DNA from: Cryptomeria japonica
Taxonomy: Eukaryota > Streptophyta > Pinopsida > Cupressales > Cupressaceae
Assembly (NCBI RefSeq): GCF_030272615.1
Contig: NC_081415.1
Coordinates: 377,689,892 to 377,751,891 of the forward strand
Direction: 5' to 3'
Length of the DNA: 62,000 nt
A model generated the notes under the pieces. It saw nothing but the letters and a program-made list of their open reading frames with translations, was not told the origin of the DNA and made no database searches. Made by a program: the position numbers and the translations under genes. Within the stretch, counting starts at the first letter, position 1. Every line of letters starts with the position of its first letter. Positions 1 to 10,420 of this stretch are shown piece after piece.

Positions 1-123
1 CTTGTGTAGATCAAAACAAGGACAAGGAAGTAAGCAAGGATAGTAATTCATGCCAGAAGGATGACAAAATTTTCTACTAGAGAAAAGAACATGATAGTTA
101 CTGGAATGAGGGTTATGTAAAAG

Positions 124-339
124 ATGACAAAAGACAAGAAAAGAGTGTTTGAAGGAATTTTCTATAAGTGCGGAGGAGAAGGACACCATGCATTCGAATG
201 TAGGAAGACAAAGAACACTGGGAGAAAGACATTGGTAAAAGAAGACCATACCAGATTAGCTAACAAACCAAAAGATGGAGAATTGTTGATGATAAGGAGA
301 GCTTTGTGTCATACCAGAAAGAATGAAGAGCCTTTATAG
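124..339 (+). pseudogene. Gag C-terminal fragment with broken zinc knuckle
   Basis: A 71-codon frame holds FYKCGGEGHHAFEC, a CCHC zinc knuckle (C-x2-C-x4-H-x4-C) whose first Cys is replaced by Phe (TTC where TGC would be expected). Such knuckles bind the genomic RNA in the capsid. It is followed by a Lys/Arg-rich stretch, as expected just before the protease. The rest of gag lies upstream in other frames or outside the window. Confidence 0.7.
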
Positions 340-378
340 AGGAAAATATGTTCAAGACTAGATGTAAAGTATCTGGTA

Positions 379-908
379 AGTGTTGTAAAGTCATTATTGA
401 TAGTCGTAGTTCGGATAATCTTGTTTCAGATGAAATGGTGAATAAGTTGAAGTTGGAAATATTGAAACACCCTAAGCCTTACCAAATAGCATGGATTTAG
501 GATGATTATAAGTTATTGGTAAGTGAGCAATGTTTGGTGAAATTGAAAATTGAGAATTATCATGATGAAGTTTTGTGTGATATTATGCCTATGGATATTT
601 GTGACATTTTGTTGGGAAGACCTTCGCAATTTGATAGACAAGCAATACATGATGGGAGAAAGAACATATACACTTTTGTTGCAAATGGAATGAAGAAAAC
701 CCTGTTACCCTTAGAGGAGCCCTTGAAAAGTGAAGTCTATATGAATGCTAGAATCTGCTTGGTGGATGGAAGGAAATTCTTGGATAAAATGAGACATGAG
801 AATGTATGTTTTGCCTTAGTTCCTAAGAAGACCGAGAACCTGGAGCATGAAGAACAGCTGGAGGAGATAAAGGAGTTGTTGACAGATATGAAGACATCAT
901 TTCAGTAA
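379..908 (+). pseudogene. Chromovirus aspartic protease, degenerate
   Basis: One frame runs from about 379 to 908 with a stop near 498. The active-site region reads IIDSRSSDNLVS where family members have D-S/T-G, so the catalytic loop has Arg in place of Gly. Near 601 the frame gives CDILLGRPSQFDR followed by HDGRKNIYTF, the conserved C-terminal half of plant Ty3/gypsy proteases (D-I-L-L-G-R-P-W-Q). The protease would cut the Gag-Pol polyprotein inside the virus-like particle. The altered DSG and the internal stop make it inactive. Confidence 0.75.
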
Positions 909-959
909 TGTGCCTGATGGATTACCACTTGTGAGGAGTATTAGTCATTGCATGGACCT

Positions 960-1725
960 AATTCCCAGAGCTAGTTTGATCTAAGAGACTCTGAGTCCTT
1001 GTGCAATTCCAGCCATGTTAGCACCTAAGAAGAATGGAGAATGAAGGATGTATACCGATTCTAGAGCAATAAACAAGATCACAGTGAAGTTCCAGTTTCC
1101 TTTGCCTAGGATGGATGACATAATGGATTGCTTGAGTGTAGCCAAATACTACACAAAGATAGATTTGAAGAGTGGATATCATCATATCAGAATCAAAGAA
1201 GGAGATGAGTGGAAGAAAGTGTTCAAGACAAATGAAGGATTGTATGAATTGTTGGTGATTCTTTTTGGGTTGACTACTGCACAGAGTACTGAGATTGATG
1301 AACTAGGTATTGAAGAAATTATTGGGTAAGTTTTTTTATTATGCATTTGGATGACATTCTAATTTTCAGTAAGACACAGGAGGAACATATGTTGCATTTG
1401 AGACAAGTTTTGTAGAGACTGAGGGAGGAAAAGTTGTTGATAAACATTAAGAAGTCCAATTTCATGAAGGAAGAGTTAGTATACTTGGGATTTGTGATAT
1501 ATGTGGATGGATTGAAGAGGACCCAGTGAAGGTAAAAGCAATTGTTGAATAGCCTACATCGGAAAGTATTAGAGAGGTAAGATCATTTCATGGATTGGCT
1601 AATTTCTACTAGAAGTTTATTAGAAATTTTAGTTCATTTTGTAGCCCTATGTCTAAGACAATGAGAGGAGATAGAATGGAATTCAAGTGGAAAACCAGAG
1701 AAAATAAGATTTTTCAATTGTTGAA
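960..1725 (+). pseudogene. Chromovirus reverse transcriptase, fragmented
   Basis: Best preserved at 1048-1329: DSRAINKITVKFQFPLPR (RT fingers), then TKIDLKSGYHHIRI (first catalytic Asp region) and LFGLTTAQST (the MPFGLTNAPSTF block). About 20 residues are then missing before MHLDDILIFSK at about 1340-1375, which holds the YxDD-equivalent catalytic motif in another frame. 1430-1725 continues with thumb and connection sequence (GLANFYRKFIRNFS-like with a stop). RT copies the element RNA to cDNA in the cytoplasmic particle. Deletions on both sides of the palm plus several stops make this non-functional. Confidence 0.85.
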
Positions 1726-1732
1726 GTAGAAG

Positions 1733-2150
1733 GTGACTGAGCAGCGTGTGTTATCTTTACCGGATTTTAGCAAAGTATTTCAAGTGGACTCTAATGCAAG
1801 TGGGAATGCAATTGGAGCAGTGTTAAGTTGGGAAGGAAGAGTAGTAGCCTATTTCAATGAAAAGTTGAATGATGCTAGAAGGAGATATTTAGTCTATGAT
1901 CAGGAATTTTATGCCCATAGTTCAAGCCTTGAAGAAGTGGAGACATTACCTATTGCCTAAGGATTTTGTGTTGTATATCGATCATCAAGTCTTACATTAT
2001 TTTAATAGTCAAAGCAATTTGAATCAAAGACATGAGATGGGTAGAGTTCTTGCAGAGTTACACCTTTGTGTTGAAGCATAGAATTGGAAAGTCAAACAAA
2101 GTAGTTGATGCCTTGAGTAGGAGGAGGAATTTTCTAACAGAGATGAGAGT
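1733..2150 (+). pseudogene. Chromovirus RNase H domain, frameshifted
   Basis: VLSLPDFSKVFQVDSNASGN starts the domain with its first Asp (VDSNASG). Next come the VAYFNEKLNDARRRYLVYDQE segment, HYLLPKDFVLYIDHQVL in a second frame, and VLKHRIGKSNKVVDALSRR, the usual D-A-L-S-R end, in a third. Two frameshifts near 1900 and 2030 split it. It would degrade the RNA strand of the RNA:DNA hybrid. Confidence 0.85.
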
Positions 2151-2160
2151 GATAGTGTTA

Positions 2161-3426
2161 GGATTTGAGGAGTTGAATACCTTGTATGATGATGACACAA
2201 ATTTTGCAGAACCTTGGAAAGCATTTAGAGAATTGATTATGGTGGATAGGAGTAAATGGTTGGATTATTTCATTCAGGATGGGATGTTATTTAGAGGAGT
2301 TCAGTTGTGTGTACCAAAGAGTTCTATGAGGGAGAATTTGATAAAAGAGAAGCATAGTGGAGGATTAGTTGGACACTTTGGTGTTAACAAAACAGTGGCA
2401 TTGGTGAGTGAACATTACTTTTGCCCTCAGATTCATAAGGATGTCAACAAATTTGTGTAGATTTGTAGAGTTTTTCAGGTTGCAAAAGGTAGTAGTCAAA
2501 ATGTGGGATTGTATAAGACTTTGACAGTTCTGGAGAGACCTTGGGAGGATATAAGCATGGATTTCATACTTGGGTTTCCTAAGACATAGAGAGTGAATGA
2601 TTCCATATTTGTGGTAGTGGATAGATTCTCGAAGATGGCTCATTTCATACCTCGTAAGAAGGCATCAGATGCAGTGCATGTAGCTGCCTTATTTTGTAAG
2701 GAGGTGGTGAGATTTCATGGCTTACCTAATAGCATAGTTTCAAATAGAGATACTAAGTTTGTTGACTAATTTTGGAGGACACTTTGGAAGAAGATTAAGA
2801 TAGATTTCAAATTCAGTTCTACTTTTCACCCACAGTCTAATGGACAGACAGAGATAGTGAACCGGAGCTTGGGAAATTTGTTGAGATGCTTAGTTGGAGA
2901 GAAGATCGGAAGTTGGGATTTGATTCTTGCACAAGCACAGTTTGCCTATAATAATTCAATGAACAGGAGTACCAAAAGGACACCTTTTGAGATTGTTACT
3001 AGAGTACACCCTAAAGGTATATCAGAATTGAGAGGTATCAGTAACGAAGACAAGAGGAGTGAAAAAGAAGAAGAATTTGCAGACCACATGAAGGCCTTAC
3101 ATGTTCAAGTTAAACAACAATTGGAGTATATGAACAACAAGTATAAGGAGAAGGAAGATGAGAAGAGAAGACATAGGAAATTTGAAGTTGGTGATGAGGT
3201 GATGGTGTGCCTGAGGAAAGAAAGATTTCTAGTTGGAACCTACAACAAGTTTCAGATGAGACAGTTTGGACCTTGTAAGATTTTGAGAAAATTTTGTTTT
3301 GGAAATGCATATGAAGTGCAGTTACCGGATAGTTTGGGTATTTCACCTATATTCAACATTGCAGATCTACATCAGTATAATGACTCAAAATTCAGTGCAA
3401 ACTATGTTGTAGACTTGGAGAAGTAG
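2161..3426 (+). pseudogene. Chromovirus integrase (HHCC, DDE core, GPY/F)
   Basis: The zinc-binding HHCC region is at about 2335-2490: KHSGGLVGHFG supplies both His, but the Cys pair reads ICRVF, so the second Cys is lost and a stop lies beside it. The catalytic core follows at 2521-2900: DISMDFILGF (first Asp), SNRDTKF (second Asp) and HPQSNGQTEIVNRSL (catalytic Glu). From 2857 to 3426 the frame is open for 189 codons through a basic region and the GPY/F-like segment QFGPCKILRKF. Integrase inserts the cDNA into chromosomal DNA. At least three stops interrupt the whole domain. Confidence 0.88.
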
Positions 3427-3429
3427 ATG

Positions 3430-3600
3430 CCTATCATGCCTTGGAAGGAGCCAGATTAGATTGAAGACATTTTGGACATTAAGATTGGGCGTAGCATCCA
3501 GAACAACCAATACAAAGAATATCTTGTGAAATGGAAGGACAAACTTGTTGAAGATTCATCTTGGATTTCTTAGGTAGAGGTAGACCATTTTGGTTTTCCT
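3430..3600 (+). pseudogene. Integrase C-terminal chromodomain
   Basis: Directly after the GPY/F part, in the integrase frame, the sequence reads IEDILDIKIGRSIQNNQY and then KEYLVKWKDKLVEDSSW. This is a chromodomain: an acidic start, the Y-L-V-K-W-K strand and the closing W. In chromoviruses it binds modified histones and steers integration to heterochromatin. A TAG separates it from the integrase open frame and another follows the closing W, so it is broken. This domain is what assigns the element to chromoviruses. Confidence 0.82.
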
Positions 3601-4425
3601 CTAACCCTAGAAAAGTGAGGGACTCACTTTTTCAACAACCCTGGATGTCTAATGTAGGAGAATCCCTGGTTCTTGGCAATCTTGTATCAACCAAAAACAT
3701 TTATTTTCAATTTGTTTTTCTGTTTTGCAGTTTCGCCATTTATTTCTGCATTTTCTCATTGGATCATGCAGAGCTTGATTTTTCTTGTGGACATGATTAT
3801 CTTTCTTATTCTTGGTCTATGGGACGTTTGGATCTTTTTCGACATGTTATCAATTCTAAATTTCAAGACAATTTCTGACCTTGAACACGGGAATCGCTTA
3901 GACCTATTTTTCTATTGGTGAATCTTACGGATCCTTTTTGTAGCTTTTGGAGCTTCAGTTTGTTGTTTCCAATGTTCCTTGGCATGTGGTCGACCTTCCT
4001 TTTGGTTAGCACTTCATCCTTTGGATTATCAGAAGGATTCTCATTAGCGGAGGTCGACCTGGTGGTTTTACATGTTTCATCTTGTTCATCAGCATTTGAT
4101 TCTTCTTGGGCCAATGCGGATCCCTCTAGATGATATAGATCAATGTAATTTATATTGTACTAACTATTTTTTAGAAGATAGAAGATCTATCTTGAGAATA
4201 AGAGGTCTAGATTTTATCATAATTGTAATAGAGCATGTATGTATTCAGGCCAGTGAGATGAATCTTGTAGCCCGCATGTTGTTGGTAGATTGTAATTGCT
4301 TTTCCTGATATAATTCAATTAGTTTCGTATTACCTCCATCATCTTGTCTTTTTTCCATTTTGTTTTACTCTTGCTGCATGGTCCGGATTAATGTCATTGA
4401 GGACCCTCATAGCCCTGACAGAACC
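3601..4425 (+). other. Chromovirus 3' untranslated region and probable LTR (ends not determinable)
   Basis: After the chromodomain there is no further conserved coding sequence. The stretch is T-rich and holds only short chance frames. A 3' LTR is expected here, possibly starting near the TGTAGGAG at about 3653 and ending before the CT-rich block (a CCCTGACA lies at about 4415). The partner LTR is outside the window, so neither boundary can be tested. Confidence 0.35.
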
Positions 4426-4622
4426 ACTCTATCTTTCTCCCTCCCCTTAAGACTCTCTCTCTCTGAGAAATCTAGACTCTCTTGAGCTCTATATCTCTCT
4501 TTGTCTCCCCTTAATACTAGATATCTCTTTCTCTCTCTCCCCAAGTAAGGCTTTCTCTTTCATTTTCTTTATTCCTCCCCTTAAGACTCTCTAGATCTCT
4601 CTCTTTCTCCATCAACTTTTAA

Positions 4623-4689
<67 letters not shown>

Positions 4690-4810
4690 AGTAAGACTCT
4701 CTTTAAACATCTCTCTTTTTTCCCTCCCCTCAACTTGGTGTAATTTCTCTCTCAAGCTCTCTCTTAAGCTAGATCTCTCTTTGTTTGGACCCTTAAGACT
4801 CTCTCTCTCT
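4426..4810 (+). repeat. CT-rich block with CCCCTTAAGACTCTCTC motifs
   Basis: About 385 bp of imperfect CT repeats with CCCCTTAAGACTC recurring (near 4443, 4574 and, more weakly, 4789). The reverse complement of CTCCCCTTAAGACTCTCTCTC closely matches GAGAGAGATTCTTAAGGGGAG at about 37,929-37,951, and GTCTTAAGGGG is also the marker repeated through the satellite at 38-43 kb. This makes the block more than simple sequence. 4811-5040 is plain AT-rich DNA in which I see nothing. Confidence 0.7.
4625..4687 (+). repeat. (CT)n microsatellite
   Basis: An uninterrupted run of about 31 CT dinucleotides inside the larger CT-rich block. Confidence 0.97.
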
Positions 4811-5040
4811 CATGTGCATACATTTAATGCTCATGTGCATGTTTAAGTTTGATGCATGTGTGCATACATACATTTACATATATTTAATTTATAGATGCGT
4901 GAATGCAATGTTCTCATGTACACAATGTATTCTTCATTTTTTTAGATTGGAAAGTTAGACAAGTAGAGATGATATACATATGAAATTTCAATTACAATAT
5001 TTATGATCTTGTGTTTGAGCTCTAATTTTATATTAAAAAT

Positions 5041-6326
5041 TATAATACCCTAAAAATAGTCACCTAAACCATGGGTCCCTAATCTCGACAACATCGCCAA
5101 GGTCCTAACCAGAGGTAATTAAATCAACCTTGAGCACCTAATTAATTAATTCTTCAATCATTAATGTTACATGGCAAAAAAAATCACACTATATTAATTA
5201 AATATTTATTTAATTAATTAAATCATTTTGATCAATTATCCTATTTATTTAATTAAATATCCTAGCATATTTAATTAATAAATAAATTATCCATTTAATC
5301 ATAAAAAGAGGAATTAATTTATAAAAAGAGATTAATCATTATAAAAAAGGAATTAATTTACAAAAAGAGATTAATCACAAAAAGAGGAATTAATCTGCAA
5401 AAGAAAGAGTTAAATTAAAAACAAAAGAAAAGAATTAAATTGTGAAAAGAAATCAAACTTAAGATATTTCTTTTTCTAAAATTGAGATAACTTGAGAAAT
5501 TTCAGAAAAGCAATTAAATTGAATTAATCATTTTCTCTAAAAGTAAAACTTAAAGCTTTTCTTGAGGAAAGAGGCTCAGTTGCATTGAAAAGGTTTTTTC
5601 TAAATAAAAATCTTGAGCAAATTAAAGAAATGTGCATGGAATTGACTATATTTATCTCAAGTGCATGGAATCAACTAAATTTTATCTCCAATACAAACTC
5701 AAACTTATAATCTGAATGCATTCAATAAAGCTATAATTGGAATCTATCTCGAGATTAACTTAATCTAATCTCTCAATTATTTCAATTATCCTGAATTGTT
5801 CTTTTACTTGAGGAATCTCAGCCACTCATTGTTAATTGACCTTGACCATTGGTCTCTCTTTTGAGTCTCTATAAATTCGGCCTTCATCTCTCATTCAAAA
5901 CACCCTAGAGATTTATTGTTATTGTGCAGTTTTTGCTCTCGAGTCATTGAAGATATTGTGCTTTGAGATTATTGCATATTAGTTTAGCTTTTTTGCATAT
6001 TTAGTTTAATCATTATTGCTTTCATTCATCTAGCTTAATATTCATTCATCTAGCTTAATATTGAATTCATCTAGCTTAATCTTGCATCCATTTAGCTTAA
6101 TCTTGTTCTCATATAGATTAAATCCTTCATCTTGGTGTAGTCTAGTCACTGGTATTGCTTAGACAAATCTGAGAGCAATTTTATACTCGCATATTTTAGA
6201 AGGCAATAGGTCGATTTGTTATGGTTTTTATATTCATGATTATATTTGTCTAACCATGCATGCAATGACTTAATTGAAGTGTTGTGTCTTATAACTTGTA
6301 GACTTTACCCACTTTTCACACACACA
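5041..6326 (+). repeat. Element A 5' LTR
   Basis: Begins TATAATACCC (the 3' copy begins TGTAATACCC) and ends ...CTTTTCACACACACA. It contains AT-rich U3, a TATA box at 5870 and a short tandem run of CATCTAGCTTAATATT at about 6022-6105. The same LTR family recurs at 16768, 45802 and 57908. It should hold the promoter and polyadenylation signals of the element. Confidence 0.9.
5870..5877 (+). promoter_or_regulatory. LTR TATA box of element A
   Basis: TATAAATT in a pyrimidine-rich setting (GAGTCTCTATAAATTC), about 455 bp before the LTR end. It is conserved at 17687-17694 in the 3' LTR. In both element B LTRs it has become TGTAAATT (46527 and 58610), which would weaken it. Confidence 0.6.
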
Positions 6327-6330
6327 TTTT

Positions 6331-6348
6331 TGGCGCCCACCGTGGGGC
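6331..6348 (+). other. Primer-binding site of element A
   Basis: TGGCGCCCACCGTGGGGC lies 4 bp after the LTR. It begins with the TGG expected to pair with a tRNA CCA end, and TGGCGCC... sites of this form are typical of plant Tat and Athila elements. Minus-strand DNA synthesis would start here. I do not assign the tRNA with certainty. Confidence 0.88.
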
Positions 6349-8387
6349 AGAAGACTACATCTTTCGGCCTCACATATCAGTTTATTTATTTTTTAAATTT
6401 ATTTTTTGTATTTTTTCCATACAGTTACTACAAAAACTCGTATGAGTTTTCACAAAGGCCCAAACGACATTTTGCAGGTCTCGTACGGTCTGTCGCGAAT
6501 TATTGTACGGCTGGGTGAGAATTATCGTACGATATTCTAGTTTTTGGTATTAAGATAGACTGCAATTTTAGGGTTTTTCTGATTGAATTTTGATGGTACT
6601 AATGCTAACTCTGGCTTTTTTTCTGTCTACCTGAGATATTTTGACAGCCTAACCAGTTTTTACAAAACATTTATCGAAGAACACGCCTATCGCACAAAAA
6701 CAATATGACTATTGATTCGTTGTTTTTGCAAGTTGACTGAGGAGATTCAAGTGAGCTTCGTGTATTCTTTGAATTCATTTTTTTTAGGCACTTAAAATGC
6801 TATCTAGTTAATGAACAAATCTATCTATTGTGTTTTAAGAAAAATCTAAGAGGTAGGAGAGTATGCTCTTGTCTGCACAGGCAATCAAAAATCTAGACCC
6901 TCCAAGCTCTTTCTAAGTTTGAGATTTGTGTACCTTTAGCGGGCATGTCATAGTGATAAAAAGTAATCACCCTGTGAGAAAGACCCAAGTGAGTACAACT
7001 GGACCTAAGCATTCCAACTCACTATAATAAATAGGCCTCTAGTGATTAAAGTCTTAGAGGACAGGATTATTTGAGTTTTCTCTTTGAGATCTCTCATATC
7101 AAGCATTTTGTAGGGCCTCACGGTCTCAATCGCATTCATGTGACTACAACTTGTTTTGGTACCTTGTCAGGCTATAGTCCTCAATCATGCTTGTGTGACT
7201 TCAAGGGGTAATTTTGAACAGAATTACTAACTAAGAACTATAAGAGAGAGGCTACCCGATTCACATATGAAAGGGGGATAATCTTTGTGCAAGAGAGATA
7301 GTAACTCTCCCAAGATTAATTCCATTTTGTGCCCCCATTAGCATTTGGAGTTGGCTAATACGGCGTTGAGAATCCATTGTGTGAGACTCAACGGCCCTAT
7401 TCTGATTAGCTATTGGGTGTGTAGCTGAGTCTGCACGCAAAGGTTTTCTTCTCTAAGCCAACTTCCGTAGGGTTAGTGTGTTGTGCTTGAAGTCATTATA
7501 CATCTTGTGTGTTTGCTGTGTTTTCATCCTTGAAACTGAAATTGGAGAAAACAATCAACAACGTCAAAAAAAAAACTCAATGATCAAAACTTTGTCTGTG
7601 TCAAAAAAAAACTAGTCTTTGTCTAGTCCTCTATTGTACGAGTCTACTGAATTATTGTCTCACTTTACATATATTGTTGTATGATTCTTCTCTTTTATCA
7701 TCTAGTTATAGACCTACTGTTGTACGAGTCTGAATTCATCTTGTTAGTTTGTTGTTTGATCCTATCAGAATTGTCGTCCTGGTCTTCAAAATTGTTGTCT
7801 GACCTATGAAACACTGTCGTACAAGTAATCATTATCCTCATCAAATTTTCGTCTGAGGAACTTTAAACTGTCATGTGAGTATAGGCAGCAACTCGTACGA
7901 GAAACTGTCTATGTCATCTGGAACCTGCTAAATTGTCATTTGGGTCCGAATCCTCTATTGTACGAATTCTTGATTTTGTCAGTTTAGAAACTTGTCTGTC
8001 TACACACTTTTCCAGAATTGTCATATTTGCCTAATCAGTTTACATCAAGCGTAAATTTGGTCATCCTAATTCTGAGCATAAACAATCTTGATAGTGTACC
8101 CTTGTCGATGTGTTGCACGATTTTGTCGATCATCTTTCAGCTCGTTCAATCAACTACTTATCAAACTAAATCAGCCTAGGTTTCTTAGATTATGTCATAT
8201 ACAGGATAGATCGTTCATGAAACTAGACTAGGTCTTAGTCAGCTTTCTCAATCACTATGTTAAAATGTGTAACTAGCTTTGATTTAATCTTTACATCTAC
8301 ATCACATCTATCTCTCGGTCCTGTCGGTTGTAAATAGATGTTCAAACCAGAAGCTCTTCTAAAAATTCTGACAAATGTAAGAAAACC
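6349..8387 (+). other. Element A untranslated leader with dispersed GTACGA motifs
   Basis: About 2 kb with no conserved frame. It holds many loosely spaced copies of a TTGTCGTACGAGTC-like motif (near 6437, 6478, 7632, 7717, 7816, 7892, 7964). One copy is the perfect palindrome CTCGTACGAG at 7892-7901. The same palindrome recurs in the intron of the antisense gene. Long leaders are usual in Tat elements; packaging or translation control signals may lie here, but none can be named. Confidence 0.6.
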
Positions 8388-9118
8388 ATGGCTACCTTGG
8401 CCCAATAAATTAAAGATCTCAAGAGAGAAATATATGACATTGAAGCCCAACAAAAAGATTCAATGACACCTATTGAGATAAAATTTCAAGATATCAAGAA
8501 TACCAAACTTCAAGAAATGCTAAAACAATTATATAAGATGGAACAGAAAGTAATTGAAAATCAAAAGCCAAATCTCATACAAGATCACAAGATACCTTCA
8601 CCAAGACAAAAAGACATCTATCCCCTAGATAGACAGTTTACACCTTTGGGGAAATCTATTGAGTCGGCTTTGGAAGAGCTTCTTGCACACAATCTTATCA
8701 TATTGCCTAAAAGACCACATGGGGATGTGAAATTTTGAGTAATTGTTGTGCATACCATAGGCATAACAAACATAAGACTTCAATGTGTATTAAATTAAAA
8801 CACAAAATTCAAGACCTCATTGATGATAGTTTTATTGAAATTGAAGATTCTAAAAATTCACCTAAGGAGAAACTATATGTCACTACCAAGCATGATCAAA
8901 ATTATGAACCTGTGTCTAGCAATGGCCCACATGTAGCCTCCTTCTCTTCCATGATGCCTCCATCTCCTAAGGCTTCTCAACAACAATCCATACCATATCC
9001 CTCAAATGATGAACCTAATGATGAATCTTCTCATTTTGACCTTCAAGGGCTATCTCAGGGGCCATCCCATCCAATGGTTGAAAAAGATCATACCCTTATA
9101 CCTTTCCATTTCTTCTAA
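8388..9118 (+). pseudogene. Element A gag C-terminal remnant (Tat type)
   Basis: The frame opens at ATG 8388 (MATLAQ), has a stop within 10 codons, then runs through a coiled-coil-like Lys/Glu-rich part and RQFTPLGKSIESALEELL to 8738. A frame change follows into CAYHRHNKHKTSMC and LKHKIQDLIDD near 8745-8830. This C-x2-H...H...C plus I-Q-D-L-I-D signature marks the gag C-terminus of Tat/Ogre elements. The capsid core that normally precedes it is missing. The tail to 9118 is Pro/Ser-rich. Gag would coat the element RNA; this piece cannot. Confidence 0.75.
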
Positions 9119-10420
9119 GATGACCCCCTTCCATCTCAAGAGAAAAGTATCCTTCCTAAGCAATATCATGATGCCTCTTCCACCTTTTCAAATATCCTAT
9201 TCAAAATGAAGAGTCGAACACCCTTCCTACTCTATCCAATGGTCCTCTTACACGTTAAGATTAAAGTATACCTTCATCTTCTTGTCATAATCCTCCATGT
9301 TCACCTCAAGGATCTGTCATGCCTACAAAGCCCTCTCATGATCCTAAAAGTCAAAATATTTATAAATGCAAAGGGGTATACCTTCACAAGCAAGAACCCC
9401 TCCATGTTAAAGAAACTATTAAGAGTCATGGCCTTAGTGACATTCCTCAAAATGTTGGTACCCTTACTAAACCAAAATCCAAGTACACGCCTTCCCCTTC
9501 ATCTCTTCCATCCACTTTAGGACCCTATATTCCTCTATTCCTTGTGTAGGATCAATAAAGGCATATATCTTCGAGCACCTTCCAACCATCCAAAATACCT
9601 CCATATCATTCCTATCCATCCACTCATTCTTTTCCTTCTCCAAGCAATTTGGATGCCAAGTATAAAATTCATAAGTCAAGTAATCCACATGTATTCGAGG
9701 ATCAACATGTCCCATCTAATCGACATGTCAAAACAAAGAAAAAAAATTATCCAAAAAGAAGAAGAAAAATCTTAAAGGATACAAAGGCTCACTGAGCAAA
9801 ATAAAGCAAAATCAAAAGCTATATGGGTTCCTAAGGCACTTTTTGAAGCAATGCATTCCAATAAACTACAAAAACATGAAAAATAAAAAACCATGTGGAT
9901 CCCTAAGCGTCTCCTTGAAGCACAATAGTCTAAAGAAAAATCCAAATCAACAGCCAAGATTGTTGTTCCTCCATCCAAACCTTCCAAATATATTTCTCCA
10001 TCACCTCTTTCATCCATTTTGGATCCTTATGTCCCAAAATCCCTGGTTGTTCCTCCATCCAAATCTCAAAATTTGAGATCCAATTTTCCTCCATCAATCC
10101 ATCACCCCTCAAGATGTGTACCAATGTTAATCTCGCCAACATTTCCATTCACTCATGCACCAAACTTTCAATATATGATCCATTATCCAACACCTCTTTT
10201 TCATCCTTCTATCCCCCTTATCCAATCCTTTGCATAAGACTTTACCCTAGTTTCATCACAAAATCCAAAAACTAAGGAAATCAACATTGGAGATGTTGAA
10301 CATGTACACTTAGTTGAGTCCTTATATCCTATTGGAAAAGACATCTTTATCCAACTCTTCAAACAAAGACCAATGAACTACCTACACAAAACTCCCTGAC
10401 AATATGAACAACATGCCCCT
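9119..10420 (+). pseudogene. Pro/Ser-rich degenerate coding remnant of element A
   Basis: Continues the gag region with broken frames rich in Pro, Ser, His and Lys. WVPKALFEA near 9830 and WIPKRLLEAQ near 9897 look like two copies of one short peptide repeat. Near 10,290 a frame gives HLVESLYPIGKDIF. No catalytic motif of protease, RT or integrase is present. It probably derives from the linker between protease and RT or from an expanded gag tail; I cannot say which. Confidence 0.45.

Larger units (their letters stand above)
1..3600 (+). mobile_element. Decayed chromovirus (Ty3/gypsy with chromodomain), 5' end outside window
   Basis: The order zinc knuckle, aspartic protease, RT, RNase H, integrase, chromodomain is that of a chromovirus, a Ty3/gypsy branch that targets chromatin through its integrase tail. 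All parts lie on the plus strand but in shifting frames with many stops, so the copy is dead. The gag start and 5' LTR lie left of the window. The RT has lost segments: the part joining protease to RT and the middle of the palm look shortened. Confidence in the lineage is high because the chromodomain is readable; a clade within chromoviruses (Tekay, Galadriel, Reina, CRM) cannot be assigned by eye. Confidence 0.9.

Noticed and set aside
3561-4308. Several short frames after the chromodomain
   Set aside because: They overlap in all frames on both strands in T-rich DNA where the 3' LTR is expected; no conserved motif.
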